NCBI GenBank assembly: GCA_937870825.1
Contig: CALMZO010000273.1
Coordinates: 1-54,453 of the forward strand
Source of the DNA: an uncultured Chloroflexota bacterium
Lineage (GTDB): Bacteria > Chloroflexota > Anaerolineae > UBA4142 > SHND01
Length of the DNA: 54,453 nucleotides
Reading direction: 5' to 3'
Shown here: in pieces, positions 17,255 through 25,760 of the stretch
Layout: each line of letters starts with the position of its first letter
Numbering within the stretch: position 1 is the stretch's first letter
The notes under the pieces: model-generated
Told to the model about the DNA's origin: nothing
The model's database searches: none
Seen by the model: only the letters and a program-made list of their open reading frames with translations
Made by a program: the position numbers and the translations under genes

Positions 17255-18505
17255 ATGACCACTTTGACAGATACTGCTCCGACGTTGGTGAATGAGTTGA
17301 ACCTCGCGCATTACTTGGAATTGTTGCGACGCCGTTGGTTTTTGCCGGTGTTGTTGGGCATCGCGTTCGCAGCCGCGATGTTTTGGTACACCGCTGCTCA
17401 ACCGGCGCGTTACGCCGCACGCGCGGATATTGCCGTTGTGCGTTCCGGCACGCTGGTGAATTTCGACCCGCGCCTGCGAACCGTCTCGGATACCGACCCG
17501 AACGCGTTGGGTTTGGAACAAGTGACGCGTCGTCGTTCTCTGGAGGCCATCGGCGAAAGTTTCGCGCTTGCCGCCCAAGTCTTTACGGAACTCGGCACGA
17601 ACCTGCCGGCAGAAGCGGACTCGGCAGAAGCATTAGCCAAGCTGGTGAATGTGGATGTGGACGGCGATTTGATTCGAATTACGACGACGGCTGATTCTCC
17701 CGAACTTGCCGCGCGCATTGCCAACGCCTACGCGAATGCGTACGTCGCACGCGTGAACGAAGTGTTTAGCGAATCACCCGTGTCGCCAGGCGCATTCCAG
17801 ACGCAAGCGGAGCAAGCCAAACAAGACTATCAGACCAAGCAAGTGGCGTTGGAGCAATTTATTGCAGTTGACCGCGAGGATGAACTGGCCCGCCAGCGCG
17901 ACTTGATTTTGCGGCAGTTGAATGCGCAGCTTGAAACACAAGCAAAGCTGATTGAGTTAGAAGCGGACGTGCAATCGCTGCGCACGCTCGTTGCCAATGG
18001 ACAGGGAGCAGCGGCTATCGGCGAAGAACTCGCCAAACTGATTTTGCAAGCCAACCTTTATAACAATACGGGCGGCTTGCCGCTCCAGCTGGACCTAACT
18101 GTTTCGGCATTGGATACCACGACCACCCGAGCCCAACAGCTCGCGCAGTTGGATGCGCTCTTGCAAGAGGTCCGGGCGCGTCGCGCCGCGTACGGCGGCG
18201 AAGCAACTCGGACGCTTCATGCGCAGCTCAATCCGCTTCAAGTGGAGCTCGCACAAATCGCCGCACGCAGGAGAGAATTGGAAAGCGCGCGGAACGCGGC
18301 TTGGGAAGTGTACCAACTGCTGGTCAGCAAGGTGAACGAAACAAATCTGGCAAGCGCGACGCAAAGTCAAACAGTACGCGTGGCGAACCCGGCGGTCGCG
18401 CCAAATCTGCCGGTTCAGGGACGGCAGCTTTTAAATACCCTGCTTGCGGGGATGGTTGGTGTTGTGCTGGGCGCGGGTGTCGCGCTCATTGTGCGGACCA
18501 AATAA
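17255..18505 (+). CDS. Wzz/GumC-like polysaccharide chain-length determinant
   Basis: A 416-residue polysaccharide co-polymerase. Hydrophobic segments lie near the ends (about 28-46 and 393-413) and flank a long periplasmic, helix-rich region with coiled-coil heptads around 185-260 (LEQFIAVDREDELARQRD and onwards). The N-terminus contains LAHYLELLRRRWFLPV, the typical Wzz opening. It controls modal chain length by working with the polymerase. No fused or adjacent BY-kinase is seen. The start at 17255 is chosen for its GGGGA site and the Wzz-like opening; an upstream frame extension overlaps the previous gene and is arginine-rich. Confidence 0.86.
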   Translation: MTTLTDTAPTLVNELNLAHYLELLRRRWFLPVLLGIAFAAAMFWYTAAQPARYAARADIAVVRSGTLVNFDPRLRTVSDTDPNALGLEQVTRRRSLEAIGESFALAAQVFTELGTNLPAEADSAEALAKLVNVDVDGDLIRITTTADSPELAARIANAYANAYVARVNEVFSESPVSPGAFQTQAEQAKQDYQTKQVALEQFIAVDREDELARQRDLILRQLNAQLETQAKLIELEADVQSLRTLVANGQGAAAIGEELAKLILQANLYNNTGGLPLQLDLTVSALDTTTTRAQQLAQLDALLQEVRARRAAYGGEATRTLHAQLNPLQVELAQIAARRRELESARNAAWEVYQLLVSKVNETNLASATQSQTVRVANPAVAPNLPVQGRQLLNTLLAGMVGVVLGAGVALIVRTK

Positions 18506-18525
18506 TTTCTCTGGCGGTGAAGGAA

Positions 18526-19761
18526 ATGTTGCGGCGCGGCGCTGCCCGGATTGCCGAGTACGAATTTTGGCTGCTCTGGGTATTTGCCGTGCCGCTTTTG
18601 TTTGCCAGCAATCTGCCGTTTCCTATTTTACTTGGGGCGCTCGGCACGGTTCCTTTGTTTTGGCTCGCGCGGCGTATCGCGCGCGGCGCGTGGTCTGTTT
18701 CGACGCCGCTTGACCTGCCGCTCGCGCTGCTGCTTTGTCTTGGCATTGTCGGCATCGCCGTCTCGAATGAACGCCAGACCAGTTTGCGTTTGTATGCGGA
18801 ACTCGTGGGCGGTGTCGCGCTGTATTACGGCATTGTCAATGGCATGACGACGACGCGTGTCGAACGCGGGGCGTGGGTTTTGGTTGCGCTCGGCATTGGT
18901 ATGGGCGTCACGGGACTGGCAGGTTTGCGCTACTCGGAAAAATTTCTAGAGATACCACTCATTTATCAATACTTGCCGAAATATGATTTCTCGTTTTTGA
19001 ACCCGCGCGGCTTTACGCCGAATATCGTCGCGGGCGCGCTGGCGCCGCTGGCGGTTTTCACGTTCGGCTTGGGAATGACGCAAACACCGACGCGGCGATT
19101 TTTCTTGCTCTTGCTCGCGTTCTTTTTTTTAGCCGTCGTCACGCTGACGCAATCGCGCGGTGCGCTCGCGGGAATTGTCGCGGCAGTTGGAATCGTACTG
19201 TTGCTTTGGCTGCGTCACTCGCGTTGGCTCTTGCCGCTGATTTTGATTGGGATGATTGCCATCGTCGCGTTGTTTAGCCTGACCAATTTCGTCAATGAAA
19301 TTCTGGTCAACGAGTCGAGCGCGAGCGCGACGGAACGATTGGAATTGTGGGACCGCAGCGCGCAAATCATGCGCGATTTTCCGTTCACGGGCATCGGTAT
19401 CGGCACGTTTGAGCCGACGGTGAGGACACTGTATCCGTTGCTGCAAAGCAATCCGGGCGCGCCGCAGCCGCACGCGCACAACTTTTATTTGCAAATGGGA
19501 CTCGATTACGGCATCGGCGGCATGGTAGCGTATCTCGGCTTGGTGACAGGCGCGGTACTTGCAGGATGGCGCGCGGTTGTGCGAACGCCGCGCACGGATT
19601 GTCAATGGCTCGCGCTGGCATTGGTTGGCGGTTACTTGGTTTTTTTGATTCACAGTTTGCTCGATGCCGTCGGAGTGAGTACCAAAGTTTCGACTGTCAT
19701 TTGGTTCCTGCTCGGTCTGTTGATTGCGTACAATGCGCGTGAAAAGCAACACACCGTATGA
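18526..19761 (+). CDS. WaaL/Wzy_C-type O-antigen ligase or polymerase
   Basis: A 411-residue polytopic protein with about 11 membrane segments. Its large outer loop around 255-320 contains ERLELWDRSAQIMRDFPFTGIGIG, followed by PHAHNFYLQM. This is the classical Wzy_C signature, with a conserved histidine in H-x-H-N. The family either ligates polymer to an acceptor or polymerises repeat units. A GTG at 18517 is an alternative start; the upstream in-frame extension overlaps the Wzz gene and looks non-coding. It is coupled to the next gene by an ATGA overlap. A related protein lies at 44740. Confidence 0.85.
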   Translation: MLRRGAARIAEYEFWLLWVFAVPLLFASNLPFPILLGALGTVPLFWLARRIARGAWSVSTPLDLPLALLLCLGIVGIAVSNERQTSLRLYAELVGGVALYYGIVNGMTTTRVERGAWVLVALGIGMGVTGLAGLRYSEKFLEIPLIYQYLPKYDFSFLNPRGFTPNIVAGALAPLAVFTFGLGMTQTPTRRFFLLLLAFFFLAVVTLTQSRGALAGIVAAVGIVLLLWLRHSRWLLPLILIGMIAIVALFSLTNFVNEILVNESSASATERLELWDRSAQIMRDFPFTGIGIGTFEPTVRTLYPLLQSNPGAPQPHAHNFYLQMGLDYGIGGMVAYLGLVTGAVLAGWRAVVRTPRTDCQWLALALVGGYLVFLIHSLLDAVGVSTKVSTVIWFLLGLLIAYNAREKQHTV

Positions 19762-20789
19762 ATGATGGTTCCGTCGCCCGCGCCGCACAAACGTCCCCCC
19801 GCCCGCGCCGCGCGTGGCTTTCGCTATTGCTTGGCGCAAGTGTAAGCGCGCTTGCATTGTGGTTTATCGCGCGCACGGTCAATTTGAATGAAACTCTCGC
19901 CGCGCTCGCGTCCGCACAGCTGGGATGGTTCGCGCTCGCGTTCCTTGTGCAAATGCTGGCGGCGCTGTGTAGCTTGAAACGCTGGCAACTTTTGCTCGCT
20001 CCCTACGCCACGCGGTTTCTCGCGCTCGCACAAATTTATTTGATCGCGCATGTACTCAATACCTTGCTCCCCGCGAAACTTGGCACGGTGGCGCGGGTCT
20101 TGCTCGCGGCGGAATGGGAAAAACTGAACACGGGTTTTGTGTTGGGTTCCGTCGCCATCGAAAAAGCACTGGACACCTTGGTGATGCTCATTCTGCTTGC
20201 CGCGCTGGCGCCGTTTGTGCCGCTGGACGCCTGGCTGCGCGATTCGATTGTGCTGAGTGTGTTCCTCGCTCTCGGCGCCGCATTCGTGTTGTTGTTCTTT
20301 CGACAAATTCGCGAACCGTTGCTGGACCTGGGCGCGCGGATGGAAGCGCGCGTCATGGGAAACCGTGTGCAGCTCGTTACCGGCTTTGTGCGCGGCGTGT
20401 TTGAAAGCGTGTTGATTTTGACGCGACGGCGCGAAGCGGTGTCCATTTTGTTTTGGACAGTCGTCGTTTGGGTGGCGGGTGTGTTGGTGAATCAGCTGTT
20501 GTTTGTCGCATTGAATTTGCATGTGCCGTGGAGTGCAGCCTGGCTCGTGATGGTCTTGTTGCAAATCGGCACACGCGTTCCGGCATTGCCCGCGTCGCTC
20601 GGTGTGTTTCATTCGATTGTGTTTTATGCGCTGACGTTATACGGCGTTGATGCAAACACCGCGTTGGCATACGCGATTTTGCTGCACTTGATTGTTTTTA
20701 TTTTGCCTGCGTTCATCGGCGCGGCGTGCGCGCTGCCTGTGAGCGCGCGTTTGGTAGAATTGCTGACGAATGGCGGACGCGCCAAGTGA
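19758..20789 (+). CDS. flippase-like integral membrane protein (LPG_synthase_TM / UPF0104 type)
   Basis: A 343-residue polytopic protein with about eight membrane spans. It shows the hallmarks of the LPG_synthase_TM family, related to MprF, AglD and YbhN: an LKRWQLLLAPY segment, the motif HVLNTLLPAKLGTVARV after helix 3, GSVAIEKALDTLV, and PALPASLGVFHSIV near the C-terminus. Members are proposed to move polyprenyl-linked sugars or lipids across membranes. The role here is inferred: it could help flip a lipid carrier or single-sugar donor. ATGA overlap with the ligase gene. Confidence 0.82.
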   Translation: MNDGSVARAAQTSPRPRRAWLSLLLGASVSALALWFIARTVNLNETLAALASAQLGWFALAFLVQMLAALCSLKRWQLLLAPYATRFLALAQIYLIAHVLNTLLPAKLGTVARVLLAAEWEKLNTGFVLGSVAIEKALDTLVMLILLAALAPFVPLDAWLRDSIVLSVFLALGAAFVLLFFRQIREPLLDLGARMEARVMGNRVQLVTGFVRGVFESVLILTRRREAVSILFWTVVVWVAGVLVNQLLFVALNLHVPWSAAWLVMVLLQIGTRVPALPASLGVFHSIVFYALTLYGVDANTALAYAILLHLIVFILPAFIGAACALPVSARLVELLTNGGRAK

Positions 20790-20790
20790 T

Positions 20791-21948
20791 ATGCTACAGG
20801 ATGAACTGGTCGTTTGTTTCGCCACGTTGAGCTGGGATTTTTTGTGGCTGCGGCATCAAGAATTGATGGCGCGTTTTGCGCGCGCGGGCAATCGCGTATT
20901 GTTCATTGAACCGATTGGAATTCGAATGCCGAAATGGGAAGACCGCCGGCGCATTCTCGCGCGCCTGCAAAATCGCCAGCGCGCAGGCGGACGCGGCATT
21001 CGCCGGGTCATGGAAAATGTGTGGGTGCTTGACCCGCTGGTGAATCCGTTTCAACAAATCGGGTTTGTGCATCGCCGCAATGTGCGTGCGTTGACGCATC
21101 AAGTGCGAAACGCGATGGACCAAGTAGGGGGGGGGGAACCAATCGTCTGGACGTTCGTGCCGACGCCGCTCGCGCGTGAGGTGATTACAAAGGTTGCGCC
21201 GAAACTTGTAATCTACGATTGCATGGACGCGCTGACGGAAAATCCGAAAGGGGTGTTTTCATCGTTCGCGGAATCGGAAAAAATATTGTCGCGCGAGGCA
21301 GATATTGTGTTTGTTACGTCGCACGAATTGTGGGAACGACAGGGCGCGTTGAACCCGCACACGTACTATGTGCCGCACGGCGTCGCGTATGAAAAATTCG
21401 CGGAGGTTTCGCCCGACGAACCGCGCGCGCTGGAAAACATTCCGCATACGCGTCTTGCGTTTTTCGGCGGCATTGACGAACGCGTGGATATTGCGCTCTT
21501 GGCACGCCTCGCGGCACAACATCCGGCGTGGCAAATCGTTCTCATGGGCATTGTGCGTACGGATATTACCGCGCTCGAAAAATTTCCCAACGTACATTTT
21601 CTCGGACACATTTCACACGACGCGCTGCCCGCCTATTTGCATCATGTCGACGTGTATTTACTGCCGTACGTGCAAAGCGCATTCTCGCGCTACATGAATC
21701 CCGCGAAATTGCACGAGTGTCTTGCGGTGGGCAAACCCACGGTTGCGACCGCGCTGCCTTGTTTTGCTGAATTCCGCGATGTGTTGTCGGTCGCGTCGTC
21801 TGATGCGGAATTTGAACGGATGCTGATACAGGCAATATCCGAGCGTGATGCCCAAGCCGTCCGGCGGCGTCAAGCGCGCGCGCGCGAAAATACGTGGGAA
21901 AAGCGTTTTATGGAAATCAACGAGTGCATCGAGAAACGGATGCGATGA
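20791..21948 (+). CDS. TuaH-like GT4 glycosyltransferase containing a G10 tract
   Basis: A 385-residue glycosyltransferase of the branch that includes teichuronic-acid TuaH. The opening has VVCFATLSWDFLWLRHQELM, then VIYDCMDAL and HELWERQGALNP, then a donor half with FFGGIDERVDI and PAKLHECLAVGKPTV. An ATG at 20770 is an alternative start overlapping the flippase gene; 20791 directly follows its stop. A run of ten G residues at 21127-21136 encodes the three glycines at 113-115, and any slippage there would shift the frame. The frame is intact in this sequence. Confidence 0.83.
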   Translation: MLQDELVVCFATLSWDFLWLRHQELMARFARAGNRVLFIEPIGIRMPKWEDRRRILARLQNRQRAGGRGIRRVMENVWVLDPLVNPFQQIGFVHRRNVRALTHQVRNAMDQVGGGEPIVWTFVPTPLAREVITKVAPKLVIYDCMDALTENPKGVFSSFAESEKILSREADIVFVTSHELWERQGALNPHTYYVPHGVAYEKFAEVSPDEPRALENIPHTRLAFFGGIDERVDIALLARLAAQHPAWQIVLMGIVRTDITALEKFPNVHFLGHISHDALPAYLHHVDVYLLPYVQSAFSRYMNPAKLHECLAVGKPTVATALPCFAEFRDVLSVASSDAEFERMLIQAISERDAQAVRRRQARARENTWEKRFMEINECIEKRMR

Positions 21949-23048
21949 TGCGCGTCGCCGTCGTACACGATTATTTTGCCAATCTCGGCGGCTCTGATAC
22001 GGTGGCGCGCGCGTTGTATGATTTATTTCCGTACGCGGATTTGTACACACTGTTGGTGTACGCGCGCAATCGCGATGCGGAGGTTCTGCGCGGTCTCAAA
22101 CTTCACACTTCATTTTTACAACGGCTGCCGTTCGCGAATCGAACGCATCAACTTTTTCTGCCGTTGATGCCCCTGGCGGTGGAAACATTCGATTTACGCG
22201 GGTACGATTTGATTTTGTCGAGCAGTCACACGGTCGCACACGGCATCATTCCTCCGCCGAACGCGCGGCATATCTGTTATTGCCATACGCCGATGCGTTA
22301 TGCGTGGGACATGGAACAGCAGTACCTGGCGGAGTTGCCCGCGCTCACGCGGCTCTTGATGCGCGCGGTGATGCACCGGCTGCGGACATGGGATGTCACC
22401 GCCGCGGCGCGCGTGGACGATTTCATCGCCAATTCCAATTTTGTCGCACGGCGCATTCAAAAATACTATCGCCGCGCCGCGACGGTGATTCCGCCGCCGG
22501 TGGATACGAATTTTTATGCGTTGCAGAATCAGGCGCGTCAAGAGTATTATTTGGTAGCAGGACGCTTGACGGGGTACAAACGCATAGATTTGGCGATTGA
22601 AGCGTTCCGCACGCTGGACCAAAAACTGGTGGTCATCGGCGAAGGACCGGAACGCAAACGGCTGGAACGACGTGCAAGCGCGAATGTGACCTTTCTCGGC
22701 GCGAGCTCGCGCGAAATTTTGCGCGAACAGTTTGCACAATGCCGCGCGTTGATTTTTCCGGGGCTGGAAGATTTTGGGATTGTGCCGTTGGAGGCGCAAG
22801 CGACAGGGTGCCCTGTGATTGCGTACGGCGCGGGCGGCGTTTTGGACACGGTGCGCGATGGAGAAACAGGCGTACTGTTTGGCGAACAATCGGTTGACGC
22901 GCTGCGTGCTGCGGTCATAAAATTTGAAACAATGTCCTTCGACGCGCATCGGTTGCGCGCACAGGCAGAAGGTTTTTCACGACAACAGTTTGACGCGCGG
23001 ATAAACCGTTTCATCCAAGCCAAGCTGACCATTCGAAACCACGACTAG
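21945..23048 (+). CDS. GT4 family glycosyltransferase
   Basis: A 367-residue GT-B enzyme. The true start is one of the tandem ATGs at 21945/21948. It opens RVAVVHDYFANLGGSD and has ICYCHTPMRYAWD, a motif of one GT4 branch often seen in capsule loci. The donor half has YLVAGRLTGYKRIDLAIEA, and FPGLEDFGIVPLEAQATG carries E-x7-E. Mannose or a related sugar is a plausible donor, but this is not shown. The stop codon TAG is part of the CTAG bordering an inverted-repeat element, so the C-terminus may have been set by that insertion. Confidence 0.85.
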   Translation: MMRVAVVHDYFANLGGSDTVARALYDLFPYADLYTLLVYARNRDAEVLRGLKLHTSFLQRLPFANRTHQLFLPLMPLAVETFDLRGYDLILSSSHTVAHGIIPPPNARHICYCHTPMRYAWDMEQQYLAELPALTRLLMRAVMHRLRTWDVTAAARVDDFIANSNFVARRIQKYYRRAATVIPPPVDTNFYALQNQARQEYYLVAGRLTGYKRIDLAIEAFRTLDQKLVVIGEGPERKRLERRASANVTFLGASSREILREQFAQCRALIFPGLEDFGIVPLEAQATGCPVIAYGAGGVLDTVRDGETGVLFGEQSVDALRAAVIKFETMSFDAHRLRAQAEGFSRQQFDARINRFIQAKLTIRNHD

Positions 23049-23307
23049 TGCAGCATTGACCGGGGTCTTGGGCATTCACTCCTCCAAAGCGTTTAGAGCG
23101 AATTCCACTTTGGTGTGTGAGAGATGGAATTTACCTTCAGGCGGTTGATGGCAACTGCGCGTCGCTCCCGCTAAAGCGTCGAATCCAACACGACACAGCA
23201 ACTAGTGCATCCTTAACCAACTTGTTTGCGTACCGATGCGTTGAAAGACGCTCTCTAAACGATTTCATTGGGCGCGACTCCCAAGAGCGTGTTTAATGCT
23301 GGACTAG
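23045..23307. mobile_element. CTAG-flanked inverted-repeat (MITE-like) element containing a 98-bp unit
   Basis: CTAG at 23045-23048 and 23304-23307 flank a 255-bp core. Both ends share an imperfect inverted repeat of about 55 bp: TGCAGCATTGAC with GTCTTGGG and GTTTAGAGCG on the left, and their complements on the right. A third CTAG at 23202-23205 precedes a 98-bp unit (23206-23303) homologous to 1878-1975. A 4-bp CTAG duplication is what IS5-group elements produce. There is no ORF, and the rest of the gap to 23332 shows nothing. Confidence 0.6.
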
Positions 23308-23332
23308 GAATTCGCTCCAGACGAGTGTCAGA

Positions 23333-24160
23333 ATGGCGGATAAGAATTTGATAGCGCCGCCGATGCCATTGGCGCGCCATCGGTGGGTGCGGCGTGTCCT
23401 GGCACAAATTGGGTCGCGGTTCAATCTCGGCGACATTACAATCAGGCATCCTTTTACCGGCGCGCCATTTTTTCTGCACAGTTTTCGACACAAAGGATAT
23501 TGGTTTTACGGCAGGCGGCGGGAAGCAGAAGCAATGGCATGGCTCCGCGCGCTCGTGCTGCCCGGGACAACCGTTCTGGATATTGGAGCGCATATTGGTT
23601 ATATGACTCTCTATCTGGCGAACCTCGTTGGTTCGACAGGCAAGGTCTATGCCTTTGAGCCGGGCGCAAATAATTTACCTTACTTGCGAAAAAATTGTGC
23701 CCCGTTTGCGAATGTGCAGGTCGAGCCAAGAGCGGTGGGCGACGCGAATGGAACAGCTGATTTTTATCTCGAAGACTTGTCGGGACAAAATAATTCGTTC
23801 GCTCGGCATTATGCGGGACTCGCCGCGCACGAACGCGCGCTGGGTCTCTCTGCCCATACGCAAGCAACCACCGTCGCGGTGATTACGCTCGACACATTTT
23901 GTGCCGAGCAGGGGGTCGCACCGAGCTTGGTCAAGATTGATGTGGAGGGCGCCGAGTACCAAGTGCTGCGCGGCGGGGCTGCGACTATCGAGAAATGGCA
24001 TCCTCATTTGCTCGTCGAAATGAATTCGCATCAAGCAGAAATGTTGGATTTCCTCCACTCGCGCGACTATCGGTGTTACACAGAGCGACACGAACCCGTC
24101 TCGTCGGCTGAAGGAATTCACTATAATATCTTTTGTTTGCCTCAAGGGATATCAAGTTGA
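23333..24160 (+). CDS. FkbM family methyltransferase
   Basis: A 275-residue SAM-dependent methyltransferase. VLDIGAHIGYMTLYLANLVG from residue 81 is motif I, VYAFEPG supplies the acidic residue, and LVKIDVEGAEYQVLRGG is the FkbM signature. The N-terminal 60 residues contain a conserved F-x-L-H segment often seen in longer FkbM proteins. It probably methylates a sugar hydroxyl in the glycan. Base composition is slightly lower in GC than its neighbours and it sits directly behind an inverted-repeat element, so separate acquisition is possible. Spacing to the next gene is six bases. Confidence 0.84.
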   Translation: MADKNLIAPPMPLARHRWVRRVLAQIGSRFNLGDITIRHPFTGAPFFLHSFRHKGYWFYGRRREAEAMAWLRALVLPGTTVLDIGAHIGYMTLYLANLVGSTGKVYAFEPGANNLPYLRKNCAPFANVQVEPRAVGDANGTADFYLEDLSGQNNSFARHYAGLAAHERALGLSAHTQATTVAVITLDTFCAEQGVAPSLVKIDVEGAEYQVLRGGAATIEKWHPHLLVEMNSHQAEMLDFLHSRDYRCYTERHEPVSSAEGIHYNIFCLPQGISS

Positions 24161-24166
24161 TTGCCA

Positions 24167-25579
24167 ATGAACTTTATTGCCCATGACATGCCGCGCACGC
24201 GGTGGCTTGGAATCGTTCTGTGGCTCGGCGACGTGATAGCGGCGCTTGCGGCGATGGCGCTCGCCGATGTGCTGCGCCGCGTGCTGCCGTTCGGCGCGCC
24301 GCCGGACCGTTTTTATGTGACGGTGGATGTGCTCTTTATCGTCGCACTGATTTGGTCGGTGGTGTTTTATTTTTTGGGCGCGTATGAACGGCGCAATCGC
24401 GATGAACTGCCCGTCGAAGCGCGCACAAGTTTTCTTGCCGCGACATTTTCTTTGTTCACACTCGCCGCCGCGTTGTATTTTTTGAAAATCGAAAATTTCT
24501 CGCGCGTCCTCTTTATCTATTTTTATCTGTTGGATTTGGCGTTCACGTTTGCGTGGCGCTTGGCGCGGCGCACAGTACACGCGCGGCGCACGCGCGTTCC
24601 CGAAATGCGGCGCGCGGTGATTGTGGGTACGGACGCGAATGCCCAAGAACTCGCGTCGCAAATTTCGAGTTGGCGCGAGTACACGCTGCTCGGCTTGATT
24701 GCCGAAGATGAATTTTCAGGGGCGCCGGGTTCTGTACCCGTAATTGGAACGCTGCGCGACGCGCTGCGAATCGTTGACCGCGCACAGGTGGACGATGTGT
24801 TTCTTTCGCAAACGGTGCGCGGGCGCGCAGAATTGGCGGAATTGATTTTGACATTGCGCGAGAGCAATGTGCGCGTGCGGCTGCTGCCGGACTTGTTGGA
24901 ATTGATTACGGTGCGTACGGGAATTGAAACGCTGCGCGGTCTGCCGTTGATTACGTTGCGCGAACCGGCAATCACCGGCGTCAACAGTGTTTTGAAACGC
25001 GCGTTGGATTTGGTCGGCGCGATTGTGGGACTGGTGATTACCGGTCCGGTAATGCTGCTCGTGGCAATTTTGATTCGACTCGATTCCAAGGGACCGATTT
25101 TTTTTGCGCAGGAACGCGCGGGGCAGTATGGCAAACCGTTTCGAATGTATAAATTTCGTTCGATGGTTGAAAACGCCGAAGCGCTGCTGAGCGATTTGGT
25201 CAGAATCGAAGAATTGACCGAACCACATTTCAAGCTGCGAAATGACCCGCGCGTGACGCGCATCGGCGGATGGCTGCGAAAAACGTCGCTCGACGAGTTA
25301 CCGCAACTGTTCAATGTGTTGAATGGGACAATGTCGCTGGTCGGTCCGCGTCCCGAAGTGATGTTGATTGCCACCAAGTATTCCCCGACGCAGCGGCAGC
25401 GTCTGTTGGTGAAACCCGGCTTGACGGGCGCGATGCAAATTAGCGGACGCGGCGATTTGTCGTTTGAGGAACGGATGCGTTTGGAATTGGACTATATTGA
25501 GAATTATTCGATTTGGCGCGATGTGCTCATTTTGCTCAAAACGGTGCCGGCGGTGTTGAGCGGACGCGGGGCGTATTAA
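24167..25579 (+). CDS. WbaP/WcaJ-like undecaprenyl-phosphate sugar phosphotransferase
   Basis: A 470-residue initiating transferase. N-terminal membrane spans occupy about 12-135. A Rossmann-like domain begins at RAVIVGTDANAQ (149-160). The C-terminal catalytic domain has KRALDLVGA, GPIFFAQERAGQYGKPF, YKFRSM at 328-333, the intact dyad D376-E377 in SLDELPQL, and SLVGPRP. It primes undecaprenyl phosphate with a sugar 1-phosphate on the cytoplasmic face. The ATG at 24167 is preferred over a TTG two codons earlier; the ATG at 24188 is a further option. It ends this transcription unit, before a 181-base gap with a promoter. Confidence 0.9.
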   Translation: MNFIAHDMPRTRWLGIVLWLGDVIAALAAMALADVLRRVLPFGAPPDRFYVTVDVLFIVALIWSVVFYFLGAYERRNRDELPVEARTSFLAATFSLFTLAAALYFLKIENFSRVLFIYFYLLDLAFTFAWRLARRTVHARRTRVPEMRRAVIVGTDANAQELASQISSWREYTLLGLIAEDEFSGAPGSVPVIGTLRDALRIVDRAQVDDVFLSQTVRGRAELAELILTLRESNVRVRLLPDLLELITVRTGIETLRGLPLITLREPAITGVNSVLKRALDLVGAIVGLVITGPVMLLVAILIRLDSKGPIFFAQERAGQYGKPFRMYKFRSMVENAEALLSDLVRIEELTEPHFKLRNDPRVTRIGGWLRKTSLDELPQLFNVLNGTMSLVGPRPEVMLIATKYSPTQRQRLLVKPGLTGAMQISGRGDLSFEERMRLELDYIENYSIWRDVLILLKTVPAVLSGRGAY

Positions 25580-25580
25580 T

Positions 25581-25696
25581 GTGAATCTTGAATTGCTTCC
25601 CGCAAGATATATCAAGAGCGCTTGCGTCTCGTCAGAGGGTCGGGGCAAAGCATCGTGAATCTTTACTGATTCTTGCAAGATTTACAAGAAAGCGCT
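25581..25696 (+). repeat. imperfect tandem duplication upstream of the DUF2142 gene
   Basis: A unit of about 42 bp occurs twice with a period of 73-74 bp. GTGAATCTT is at 25581 and 25655, and GCAAGATnTA...CAAGA...GCGCT is at 25602-25622 and 25675-25696. The second copy ends 24 bases before the predicted -35 box, so the pair could be regulator-binding sites. Confidence 0.5.
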
Positions 25697-25719
25697 CTCA
25701 AGCGCTGGTTTTGGCGAGT

Positions 25720-25747
25720 TTGATTCACTTGCAAGCTCGGTTATACT
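25720..25747 (+). promoter_or_regulatory. predicted sigma-70-type promoter
   Basis: TTGATT at 25720-25725, a 16-base spacer, TATACT at 25742-25747. The ATG at 25761 is 13 bases beyond the -10 box and has no ribosome-binding site, which suggests a nearly leaderless transcript. It would drive the DUF2142 and glycoside-hydrolase unit. Confidence 0.55.
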
Positions 25748-25760
25748 CTGCGGCAATTGT

